DNA from: Streptomyces exfoliatus
Lineage (GTDB): Bacteria > Actinomycetota > Actinomycetes > Streptomycetales > Streptomycetaceae
Reading direction: 5' to 3'
Assembly: GCF_000725545.1 (NCBI RefSeq)
Contig: NZ_JNZP01000020.1
Location: 62,001 to 126,000 of the forward strand
Length of the DNA stretch: 64,000 bases
Position 1 is the stretch's first letter, and every line of letters begins with the position of its first letter. Under the pieces are notes generated by a model that saw only the letters and a program-made list of their open reading frames with translations, had not been told where the DNA came from and made no database searches. Made by a program: the position numbers and the translations under genes. This document shows, piece by piece, positions 45,667 through 53,398 of this stretch.

Positions 45667-45749
45667 CCGACAACCCAACGAAAGCGCGGAGTTGTGCGCC
45701 CCGGTCCCCGGGGCCCGCCCCCGATTCCGCGCGTTCGTTGGGTTGTCGG
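45667..45749. repeat. 24-bp inverted repeat between divergent paralogues
   Basis: CGACAACCCAACGAAAGCGC.. (45667-45690) and its near-perfect reverse complement (45726-45749, one mismatch in 24), spacer 35 bp. It lies midway between the decayed repeat gene (minus) and the M23 gene (plus). Both promoters could share it, or it may mark an inverted duplication. Confidence 0.75.
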
Positions 45750-45904
45750 TGGCGGGGCGGCCCGATGGGATGAGCGGGCCCGTGATCTTCCGGAACAGCC
45801 TGTTCGTACATCTCGCTCGTACAGCCCGCTCGAAGACCCTGCTCGAAGACCCGCTCGGACCCCCTTTCGGACCCCCGCCAGTCGAGACAGCTCAGGGAGA
45901 AGCG

Positions 45905-47038
45905 TTGACCGAGAACGAGGCACGGCACCGTTGTGGCGGCAGCCAGGACGACCACGACCGCGACCACCGCGTCCCGACGGGCGTCAGCCGCCGCACGCTG
46001 CTGCGCGGCGCGGTGGTGGGCGGTGGAGCGCTGACCGCCGGCGGACTCGTGCTGCCCACCAGCGCGTACGCCGTCCCCGCGCTCTACAACCCGTTCGGCG
46101 CGTACGCCATCACCGGCGGGTGGAACCCGCCGTACCACAACGGCGTCGACTTCGGCATGGCCGTGGGAACGTCGCTCCCGGCCTGCGGCGCCGGCACCAT
46201 CGAGAACATCGCCTACAACGGCACCGGCGGCCACACCGTCACCATCCACCACGCCGAGGGATACCGCAGCCAGTACATGCACCTGTCCCGGTTCCTGCTC
46301 GCCAACGGCGCCACCGTGGCCGCCGGGACGATCGTCGGGCGCTCCGGAGGGGCGGCCGGGGCCGACGGGTCCGGCAACTCGACCGGCCCGCACCTGCACT
46401 GGCACGTCATCAACTCCAGTGGCGTCCGGGTCAACCCGCTCTCCGTCACCGGTGGCGGGACGCCCCCGCCCTCCGCCGGCGGCGAGGGGCTGACGCTGCA
46501 GAAGATCGCCGGCGCGGGCGGCTACACCGGAGCCCTGGACGGCGCGCCGGGCACCAACACCTGGAAGGGCGTGCAGCAGGTCGTCACGGGCTACGCCTAC
46601 ACCGGTGCGATCGACGGCGCGCCGGGCACGTACACGTACATGGCGCTCCAGCGGATGGCCGCGAAGGGCGGCTACGGCGGCCTGATCGACGGCGCGATGG
46701 GCGTCAACTCGTGGAAGGGCGTGCAGACCATCTGCTCGCGCTTCGGCTACGGCGGCCCCGTCGACGGTGACCCGGGGACGAACACGTACGCGGCGATGCA
46801 GCGGGTGGCCAAGCTCGGCGGCTACACCGGCCCGGCCGACGGCGTCCTGGGCGCCAACTCGTGGAGGGGCCTGCAGAGGCTGTTCACCGGTTTCCAGTAC
46901 ACCGGTCCGATCGACGGGGCGCCCGGCACGAACACGTACAAGGGGCTCCAGCGCATGGCGGTGCTCGGCGGCTACGGCGGCCCGATCGACGGCGCCCCCG
47001 GGGACTACACCTGGGCGGCGCTCGCCAAGCTCGTCTGA
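45905..47038 (+). CDS. Tat-exported M23 peptidase with seven C-terminal repeats
   Basis: 377 residues. TTG start 4 bp after AGGGAGAAG. Residues 25-60: Tat signal (SRRTLLRGAVVGGGALTAGG). Residues 65-185: LytM/M23 domain with metal ligands in NGVDFG (H-N-G-V-D) and HLHWHV, plus TVTIHHAEGYRSQYMHLSRF. Residues 190-377: seven ~30-residue units, each GGYTGxxDGxxGxNTxKxxQ, resembling peptidoglycan-binding-type 'GxxDGxxG' repeats. Probably a wall hydrolase anchored or targeted by its repeats. A decayed, inverted relative lies upstream. Confidence 0.9.
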   Translation: MTENEARHRCGGSQDDHDRDHRVPTGVSRRTLLRGAVVGGGALTAGGLVLPTSAYAVPALYNPFGAYAITGGWNPPYHNGVDFGMAVGTSLPACGAGTIENIAYNGTGGHTVTIHHAEGYRSQYMHLSRFLLANGATVAAGTIVGRSGGAAGADGSGNSTGPHLHWHVINSSGVRVNPLSVTGGGTPPPSAGGEGLTLQKIAGAGGYTGALDGAPGTNTWKGVQQVVTGYAYTGAIDGAPGTYTYMALQRMAAKGGYGGLIDGAMGVNSWKGVQTICSRFGYGGPVDGDPGTNTYAAMQRVAKLGGYTGPADGVLGANSWRGLQRLFTGFQYTGPIDGAPGTNTYKGLQRMAVLGGYGGPIDGAPGDYTWAALAKLV

Positions 47039-47064
47039 CCCGTCCCTCCGCCGGAACTCCCCAA

Positions 47065-47093
47065 GGGCAGGGCCTCCGCAAGAGGCCCTGCCC
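47065..47093 (+). terminator. Terminator after M23 gene
   Basis: GGGCAGGGCCTC-CGCAA-GAGGCCCTGCCC, 12-bp perfect stem 26 bp past the stop. Confidence 0.85.
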
Positions 47094-47158
47094 ATAGTCA
47101 TGCCGCTCAACTATCTTCATCGTGCGTGCCAGAAGGCTGTCCGGAGCCGAGGAGGACG

Positions 47159-48478
47159 ATGAGGAGTCGCAGCGGGCTGTGGCGGGTCGCGGAACTGCCC
47201 ACGACCAGGGCCGGCGTCGAGCGGGCCTTCTCGTACTTCACCGCCGGGGTCCGTCTCGGGACCGTCGCGCAGATGGTGCCCGCCGTGCAGCTCGGGGCGG
47301 CGCGGTCGCCGCACGAGGCCGGCTACCTCGCGTGCTGGGGCGCCGCCGCCCTCGCGGCGGTCGCGGTGAGCGTCGTGACGCTCGTGCGCCGCCGGCCGCC
47401 GGGCACCGTCGTCTCCGTGCTCGACTTCGGGCTGGCCTGCACCCTCCTCGTTCTCGCCCCCCTGGTGCTCGCGCCCTGGGACCGCTTCGGGACCTGGACC
47501 GCGTTCCAGCCGGGGTACGCGCTGTCCGTGATCATCACCGCCGGCGGTGTGCGCGTCCTCGCCGTCTGGGCGGTCAGCCTGCTCGCGGTCTCCGTCTGTT
47601 ACGTGGTCTACCTCGGCGGCGAGGTCGGGAGCGAGATGACGTCGACCGCCGTCGGCAACGTCCTGACCTATGTGGTGTACGCGCTGGTCGCCCGCATGTT
47701 CTTCGGCTACACCCGCCGCATCGCGCGCGACGCCGACGCCTCACGCGCGCGTGCCGCCGAATTGGCCAGGCGCGAGGAGGAGCGGCGGGCCCAGGTGATG
47801 ATGCACAACGGCATCGCCGTCATGCGCCTGCTGACAGAGCAGGGCGACGACGACGCGCGGGCCCGGCTCGTCGGCGAGGCCGAGGTGGAGATGCGGCGGA
47901 TGCGTTCCTATCTGCGGGGCAGGGACGCGTGCGCCGCCGACGGCGAAGGTCCCTCGGTCGGGCTCGTCCCGCTGGTCAAGCGGGTGTGCGACCGTTTCGC
48001 CGACCTGGACGTCGTCGCCTCCCTCGACCTCGGCACCGGCCTGCGGATCCCCGCCGCGCAGGCGGAGGCGCTGGAGCGCGCGCTCGGGAGCCTCCTCCTG
48101 AACGTCCGCGTGCACGCCCGCGCGCACGAGGTCGTCGTCCACCTCGACGAGCGGGAGGACGAACGCGGGGGCTGGACGCTGACCGTGCACGACGACGGGG
48201 TCGGCTTCGACCCCGCGTCGGTGACCGCCGGCGTCGGGCTGCGCGAGGTGGTCGTCGGCGAACTCCGCAGACGGGGCCTCGGCGTCGCGATCGTGTCCGC
48301 CGCGGGCGAGGGGACGACCGTGACGGTACGGTCGCGCCCGTCGCGCCCGGGAACCGGAGCCGGTCCGGGGGATCCCCTGGCCGCCACGGTGTCCGCCGCC
48401 TTCTCCGACCCGGCCTCTTCGCACCCGGCTTCTTCGCACCCGGCCTCTTCGGACGCCGCCTTCTCGGACGCCTCATGA
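47159..48478 (+). CDS. Sensor histidine kinase with non-canonical boxes
   Basis: 439 residues. Four or five membrane helices (residues 25-190: YLACWGAAALAAVAVSVVTL, LACTLLVLAPLVLAPW, LLAVSVCYVVYLGG), a coiled coil rich in Arg/Glu, a degenerate HisKA_3-like box QVMMHNGIAVMRLLTE (His followed by Asn instead of Asp) and an HATPase domain with LLLNVRVHARAHEVVVHL in place of the usual N box and VHDDGVGFDP. C-terminal tail of SSHPASSHPASS repeats. GGAGGA precedes the ATG. Overlaps the response regulator by 4 bp (ATGA). Confidence 0.85.
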   Translation: MRSRSGLWRVAELPTTRAGVERAFSYFTAGVRLGTVAQMVPAVQLGAARSPHEAGYLACWGAAALAAVAVSVVTLVRRRPPGTVVSVLDFGLACTLLVLAPLVLAPWDRFGTWTAFQPGYALSVIITAGGVRVLAVWAVSLLAVSVCYVVYLGGEVGSEMTSTAVGNVLTYVVYALVARMFFGYTRRIARDADASRARAAELARREEERRAQVMMHNGIAVMRLLTEQGDDDARARLVGEAEVEMRRMRSYLRGRDACAADGEGPSVGLVPLVKRVCDRFADLDVVASLDLGTGLRIPAAQAEALERALGSLLLNVRVHARAHEVVVHLDEREDERGGWTLTVHDDGVGFDPASVTAGVGLREVVVGELRRRGLGVAIVSAAGEGTTVTVRSRPSRPGTGAGPGDPLAATVSAAFSDPASSHPASSHPASSDAAFSDAS

Positions 48479-49200
48479 GACCCGCCGTGGCGGTCGTCGA
48501 CGACGCCTCGCTGATCCGCGAGTCGATCGGCCTGCTCATGCCCGGTCTCGACGTCGTCGCCGCCGTCGCCACGGTCGAGGAGCTGGAGCGGCTCGGCCCC
48601 GCCGTGGACCTCGTCGTGCTCGACCTGCACCTGGCCAACCTCGAACGGCAGCCCGACGTCCGCCAGGGCATCGCCGCCCTTCGCGTGCTGACCGGCCGCG
48701 GCTACCGCGTCTGCGTGTACAGCCAGGAGGAGCGCCGCTTCGTGCTCGCCGCCTGCGTCGCGGCGGGTGCGAGCGGCGTCGTCTCCAAGGCGCTGCCGCG
48801 CGACCGGACCGAGGAACTGTTCCTCGAGGTCGCCGCGGGCGGCACCGTCGTGCCGCAGGCGGTCGTCGGCATCCTCGAAGTGCTCGTACGGCGCGACTGC
48901 ATCACCGTGCTGAGCGAGCGCCAGCGCCAGATCCTGTACGGCCGCGCCCGCGGGCTGAGCTACGCCCAGGTGGCGAGGGAGCTGTTCGTGAGCGAGTCGA
49001 CGCTGCGCGGCTACTGGTACGACCTGACCAGGTCGCTCTCGGACTCCCTGCGCGGGCTGACCCCCGGCGAGATCGAGCACGCCCTCGGGCTCGCGCCGGG
49101 CGACCTCATGGAGTTCTGGGCCGACGGGTCGGCGGACCCGGCGGACCCGGCGGACCCGGCGGTCCGCAGGGACTGGTGGCGCATCGGCCGCCCCCGCTGA
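48475..49200 (+). CDS. LuxR-type response regulator
   Basis: 241 residues. Receiver with VVDDASLIRESIG, phospho-Asp in VDLVVLDLHLANLE and Lys in ASGVVSKALPRD; LuxR HTH near 145-200 (LSERQRQILYGRARGLSYAQ, VSESTLRGYWYDL, an unusual recognition helix). A tail of ADPADPADPA repeats (encoded by GCGGACCCG repeats at 49130-49160) precedes the stop. Coupled to the kinase. Confidence 0.88.
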   Translation: MRPAVAVVDDASLIRESIGLLMPGLDVVAAVATVEELERLGPAVDLVVLDLHLANLERQPDVRQGIAALRVLTGRGYRVCVYSQEERRFVLAACVAAGASGVVSKALPRDRTEELFLEVAAGGTVVPQAVVGILEVLVRRDCITVLSERQRQILYGRARGLSYAQVARELFVSESTLRGYWYDLTRSLSDSLRGLTPGEIEHALGLAPGDLMEFWADGSADPADPADPAVRRDWWRIGRPR

Positions 49201-49225
49201 GCGGGCCGGACGGGCCGAGACGAAA

Positions 49226-49267
49226 ACGGACCGGACCGGCGCCAGTGCGGCGGCCGGTCCGGTCCGT
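49226..49267. terminator. Bidirectional terminator
   Basis: ACGGACCGGACCGGC-N12-GCCGGTCCGGTCCGT, 15-bp perfect arms between convergent genes. Confidence 0.85.
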
Positions 49268-49302
49268 GCGGGGCGGCCGGTCGCCCGGCCGTCCTGTCAC
49301 GG

Positions 49303-50178
49303 CTACAGCGTGCCCAGCTTGATCAGGCTCAGCAGGGCCACGAGCTGGATCGCCGACGCGCCCAGCGCCTTCGGCCACGGCAGGTCGTGCGAGCGGCTCA
49401 CCATCACGGTGAACAGCGCACCCGCCGCCAGCCAGGTCAGCCAGCCGACCACCTGGACGAGACCGTTCTCGCCGCCGAGGAAGAGCGCGAAGACCAGCCG
49501 GGGCGCGTCCGTGATCGACATGATCAGCATGGAGAGGCCCACGGTCGGCTGCCAGGCCCCGTCGCCGCCGAGCTGGCGCGCCAGGGTGTGCGTGACCGCG
49601 CCCAGGATCAGTCCGCCGACGACGAAGCCGAGGGCCGTCATCAGGACGTACGGGATCGCCGTCGACAGGGTCGCGTTGATCGCCTCTTCGCGCGCCTGGT
49701 CGAAGCCGAAGATCGCGAGGAGCCCGTAGAGGAAGGTGACGATCAGCGCCGGGCCCCAGACGGCGTGGTCCCGCATCCGCAGGAACGTGTCCGCGGGGCG
49801 GAGCACGATGCCGCTCAGGAGTGCCTGCCAGCGCAGCCGGGGGCCCGTGGGGGGCGGGGGCGCCTGGTAGCCGCCGGCCTGGGCGTACGGGTCGTCGACG
49901 CTGAACATCTGGGTGTGGCCCGGGTTGTTCGCCGTCGCCGCGTGCGGGTGCTGCGGCCGGCCGTACGGCTCGCCGAAGTACTCGGGCTCTCCGTAGGGCT
50001 GCTGCTGGTGCCCCTGCTGTCCGTACGGCGCGGGGCCCTGGCCCTGTCCTTGGCCCTGCTGGGGCCACTGCTGCTGCGGGTACGGCGGCGGGGCCGCGTT
50101 GTACCCGTAGGGCGCCTGCTGCGGTTGTTGTTGCGGGGGGCGGTTGTCCCGGCCGCGTCCGTTCCTGAATCCAGCCAC
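49303..50178 (-). CDS. Yip1-domain membrane protein with Gln/Pro-rich head
   Basis: 291 residues. Residues 10-110 are low-complexity Q/P/G/Y (PPYPQQQWPQQGQGQGQGPA). Residues 115-285 are a Yip1 domain with five helices (LSGIVLRPADTFLRMRDHAV, ALGFVVGGLILGAVTHTLAR, LSMLIMSITDAPRLVFALFL). GTG 50178 chosen since similarity starts at AGFRNGRGRDNRPP. Function unknown; widespread in Streptomyces. Confidence 0.88.
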   Translation of the reverse strand: MAGFRNGRGRDNRPPQQQPQQAPYGYNAAPPPYPQQQWPQQGQGQGQGPAPYGQQGHQQQPYGEPEYFGEPYGRPQHPHAATANNPGHTQMFSVDDPYAQAGGYQAPPPPTGPRLRWQALLSGIVLRPADTFLRMRDHAVWGPALIVTFLYGLLAIFGFDQAREEAINATLSTAIPYVLMTALGFVVGGLILGAVTHTLARQLGGDGAWQPTVGLSMLIMSITDAPRLVFALFLGGENGLVQVVGWLTWLAAGALFTVMVSRSHDLPWPKALGASAIQLVALLSLIKLGTL

Positions 50179-50304
50179 GTCGTCGAACGTACCCGCTTCC
50201 GCCGTGCGGGCGCTCCTCGGGACGACGCTTGCCACTGAGCTGTGACATCCCCTAGGGGGCGTCCTGTCGATCAGGACGGGCTCGCGGCGGGCCTCCCCGC
50301 GAAG

Positions 50305-50338
50305 AAGGGCCGCCCCGCGATCACGCGGGGCGGCCCTT
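50305..50338. terminator. Terminator after Fe-S reductase gene
   Basis: AAGGGCCGCCCCGCG-ATCA-CGCGGGGCGGCCCTT, 15-bp perfect stem with AA/TT ends. Confidence 0.85.
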
Positions 50339-50350
50339 CTCATGCCGGGA

Positions 50351-52609
50351 TCAGACAGCCGGCTCCGGCTCCTCGGCGGCCGGTTCCGGCTCCGGCTCGG
50401 CCGGGGTCTTCACCGATTCGAGGAGCAGCTGGGCCACGTCCACGACCGTGACGGACTCCTTGGCCTTGCCCTCGTTCTTCTTGCCGTTGACCGAGTCGGT
50501 CAGCATGACCAGGCAGAACGGGCAGGCCGTGGAGACGATGTCGGGGTTGAGGGACAGGGCCTCGTCGACGCGCTCGTTGTTGATGCGCTTGCCGATCCGC
50601 TCCTCCATCCACATCCGGGCACCACCGGCGCCGCAGCAGAAGCCGCGCTCCTTGTGGCGGTGCATCTCCTGCTGGCGCAGGCCGGGGACGGCGGACATGA
50701 TCTCGCGCGGCGGCGTGTAGACCTTGTTGTGGCGGCCCAGGTAGCAGGGGTCGTGGTAGGTGATCAGACCGTCGACCGGGGTCACCGGGACCAGCTTGCC
50801 CTCGTCGATGAGGTGCTGGAGCAGCTGGGTGTGGTGGATGACCTCGTACTCGCCGCCGAGCTGCGGGTACTCGTTGGCGATGGTGTTGAAGCAGTGCGGG
50901 CAGGTGGAGACGATCCGCTTCGCCGACTTCGGCTTCTTCGTCTCCGGATCGTCGTCGTCCTCGCCGAACGCCATGTTCAGCATCGCGACGTTCTCCTGGG
51001 CGAGCTGCTGGAACAGCGGCTCGTTGCCGAGGCGGCGGGGGGAGTCACCGGTGCACTTCTCGTCGCCGCCCATGATCGCGAACTTGACGCCCGCGATGTT
51101 CAGGAGCTCGGCGAAGGCCTTGGTGGTCTTCTTGGCCCGGTCCTCCAGGGCGCCTGCGCAGCCGACCCAGTACAGGTAGTCGTACTCCGAGAGGTCCTCG
51201 ACGTCCTTGCCGACGATGGGGACCTCGAAGTCGACCTCCTTGGTCCACTCGACGCGCGCCTTCTTGGCGAGGCCCCAGGGGTTGCCCTTCTTCTCCAGGT
51301 TCTTGAGCATCGTGCCCGCCTCGGACGGGAACGCGGACTCGATCATCACCTGGTAGCGGCGCATGTCGACGATGTGGTCGATGTGCTCGATGTCGACCGG
51401 GCACTGCTCGACGCAGGCGCCGCAGGTGGTGCAGGACCACAGGACGTCGGGGTCGATGACGCCGTTCTCCTCGGCGGTGCCGATGAGGGGGCGCTCGGCC
51501 TCGGCGATGGCCGACGCGGGGACGTCCTTGAGCTGCTCGGGCGTCGCCTTCTCGTTGCCCTCCATGTCCTTGCCGCCGCCCGCGAGCAGGTACGGGGCCT
51601 TGGCGTGCGCGTGGTCGCGCAGCGACATGATGAGGAGCTTGGGGGAGAGGGGCTTGCCGGTGTTCCAGGCGGGGCACTGCGACTGGCAGCGGCCGCACTC
51701 GGTGCAGGTGGAGAAGTCGAGGATGCCCTTCCAGGAGAACTGCTCGACCTGGGAGACGCCGAAGACGGCGTCCTCGGCCGGGTCCTCCCAGTCGATCTCC
51801 TTGCCGCCGGTGCTCATCGGCTGGAGCGCGCCGAGGGCGGTGGAGCCGTCGGCGTTGCGCTTGAACCAGATGTTCGGGAAGCCGAGGAAGCGGTGCCAGG
51901 CGACACCCATGTTCGTGTTGAGCGAGACCGTGATCATCCAGGTGAAGGACGTGACGATCTTGAGCGCCGCGACGAAGTAGGTGAGGTGCTGGATCGTGCT
52001 CAGGTCCAGGCCGTCGAGCAGCGCGATCAGCGGGTACGAGGCGAAGAAGCCCGGCTCCCAGCTCGTCACGTGGTGCTGGACGCCTTCGAGGGCGCGCAGC
52101 GTCATGATGCAGAGGCCGACGATGAGGATGACGGCTTCGACGAAGTAGGCCTGGCCGGTCTTGGAGCCGGTGAAGCGGGACTTGCGGCCCGCCTTGGTCG
52201 GCCTGCTGAGCTGCCGGATCACGATGAGGGTCACGATGCCGAGGACCGTCATCAGACCGAGGAACTCGGTGAAGATCTCGTACGGCAGCCAGTCGCCGAT
52301 GATCGGGATCAGCCAGTCGGCCTGGAAGAGCTGGCCGAAGGCGTTGACGATCGTCAGGAGCAGCGAGAAGAAGCCCACCGCGACGAACCAGTGCGCGAAG
52401 CCGACGATGCCCCAGCGGTTCATCCGTGTGTGGCCGAGGAATTCCTTGACCAGCGTGATGGTGCGCTGCTTGGGGTCACCGGTGCGCGTGCCGGCGGGCA
52501 CCGGCTGACCCAGCCGCACGAAGCGGTAGATCTGCGCGGTGGCGCGGCCGAACAGCGCGACGGCCACCACCGTGATGGCGATCGACACGATGATCGCGGC
52601 GAGTTGCAT
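50351..52609 (-). CDS. Membrane Fe-S oxidoreductase (heterodisulfide-reductase-like)
   Basis: 752 residues. Residues 1-270: six membrane helices with a nitrate-reductase-gamma/cytochrome b-like pattern. Residues 320-430: two 4Fe-4S clusters (CTECGRCQSQCPAWNTGKP and CTTCGACVEQCPVDIEHID). Residues 480-735: two CCG domains (WVGCAGALEDR, STCPHCFNTI, YHDPCYLGRHNKVY, GFCCGAGGARMWMEE). Length and plan match the conserved actinobacterial (Fe-S)-binding protein that links quinone and an unknown donor or acceptor. AGGAG precedes ATG 52609. Acidic Glu/Pro tail. Confidence 0.93.
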   Translation of the reverse strand: MQLAAIIVSIAITVVAVALFGRATAQIYRFVRLGQPVPAGTRTGDPKQRTITLVKEFLGHTRMNRWGIVGFAHWFVAVGFFSLLLTIVNAFGQLFQADWLIPIIGDWLPYEIFTEFLGLMTVLGIVTLIVIRQLSRPTKAGRKSRFTGSKTGQAYFVEAVILIVGLCIMTLRALEGVQHHVTSWEPGFFASYPLIALLDGLDLSTIQHLTYFVAALKIVTSFTWMITVSLNTNMGVAWHRFLGFPNIWFKRNADGSTALGALQPMSTGGKEIDWEDPAEDAVFGVSQVEQFSWKGILDFSTCTECGRCQSQCPAWNTGKPLSPKLLIMSLRDHAHAKAPYLLAGGGKDMEGNEKATPEQLKDVPASAIAEAERPLIGTAEENGVIDPDVLWSCTTCGACVEQCPVDIEHIDHIVDMRRYQVMIESAFPSEAGTMLKNLEKKGNPWGLAKKARVEWTKEVDFEVPIVGKDVEDLSEYDYLYWVGCAGALEDRAKKTTKAFAELLNIAGVKFAIMGGDEKCTGDSPRRLGNEPLFQQLAQENVAMLNMAFGEDDDDPETKKPKSAKRIVSTCPHCFNTIANEYPQLGGEYEVIHHTQLLQHLIDEGKLVPVTPVDGLITYHDPCYLGRHNKVYTPPREIMSAVPGLRQQEMHRHKERGFCCGAGGARMWMEERIGKRINNERVDEALSLNPDIVSTACPFCLVMLTDSVNGKKNEGKAKESVTVVDVAQLLLESVKTPAEPEPEPAAEEPEPAV

Positions 52610-52716
52610 GAAGGGCTCCTCGGGCGGGCCTACTAAGCGGTAACTTATTGAGTTCCTGCTGAGATTACCCGGTCGCGGCCCCGCGCTGTAGCGGCGCTCG
52701 CGGTGATATGTGTCGC

Positions 52717-53196
52717 TCAGGCAAACCTTGCCGCACGACGCCTGCGTACTGCTGGAAGCGTACGCGCCAGGACCGCCAGATCCATTCCGAGCCAGTGGTG
52801 GTCCACATAGTGGAGGTCGAGCAGCTCGCGCTCCTCCCACGGCAGGTCGGAGCGCCCGCTGATCTGCCACAGGCCGGTGAGCCCGGGGCGTACGGAGAGT
52901 CGGCGGCGCCCGTCGCCCGCGCACTCGCGGTGGGTCGGGGTCAGCGGGCACGGTCCGACCAGCGACATCTGGCCGGCGGCGACGTGCAGCAGCAGCGGCA
53001 GCGCGGCCAGCGGGCTCCTCGTGCGGAAGGTCAGCATCGTGAAGGGCCGCCCGTTCAGGCCCGCGATCCTGCGGCGGCGCAGCACCGCGCCGTCGCCGCC
53101 GAGCGTGACGGACAGGGCGACGCCGGCGATCAGAGGCGCGAGTGCGAGGAGCAGGACGACCCCGACCACCATGTCGAACGCGCGTTTCGCCGTCAT
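52717..53196 (-). CDS. Short bacterial sugar transferase
   Basis: 159 residues. N-terminal helix FDMVVGVVLLLALAPLIAG, MLTFRTRSPLAALPLLLHVA, GQMSLVGPCPLTPTHRE, RPGLTGLWQISGRSDLPWEE and LDLHYVDHHWLGMDLAVLAR match undecaprenyl-phosphate sugar-1-P transferases. About 40-50 residues usually found between FRTM and SLDELPQL are missing, so the cytoplasmic active site may be altered. Divergent from dnaK. Could be a reduced but working form or a decaying one. Confidence 0.75.
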   Translation of the reverse strand: MTAKRAFDMVVGVVLLLALAPLIAGVALSVTLGGDGAVLRRRRIAGLNGRPFTMLTFRTRSPLAALPLLLHVAAGQMSLVGPCPLTPTHRECAGDGRRRLSVRPGLTGLWQISGRSDLPWEERELLDLHYVDHHWLGMDLAVLARTLPAVRRRRAARFA

Positions 53197-53303
53197 GCGC
53201 CCACACCCTCCGGCGGGAATCCTGTGATATGTCCGGACTCTCTCATGTGAACCTGGAAGGGTGGGGGAGCGACGCGCCCATTGAGCGGATGGGCGGACGA
53301 AGA

Positions 53304-53376
53304 GTTGAGCCACCTCCACTCAGGTCTGTTGACGCGCGCCGACACGTCATGCATCCTTGAGTCAGTTCCACTCAAG
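53304..53376 (+). promoter_or_regulatory. Two HAIR (HspR) operators of dnaK
   Basis: Consensus HAIR CTTGAGT-N7-ACTCAAG is perfect at 53356-53376 (spacer CAGTTCC); an imperfect copy GTTGAGC-N7-ACTCAGG lies at 53304-53324. HspR binds such sites and represses the operon with DnaK as co-repressor. The dnaK ribosome-binding site GGAGG is at 53387-53391. Confidence 0.9.
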
Positions 53377-53398
53377 TACGTCAGCTGGAGGAATCGAA

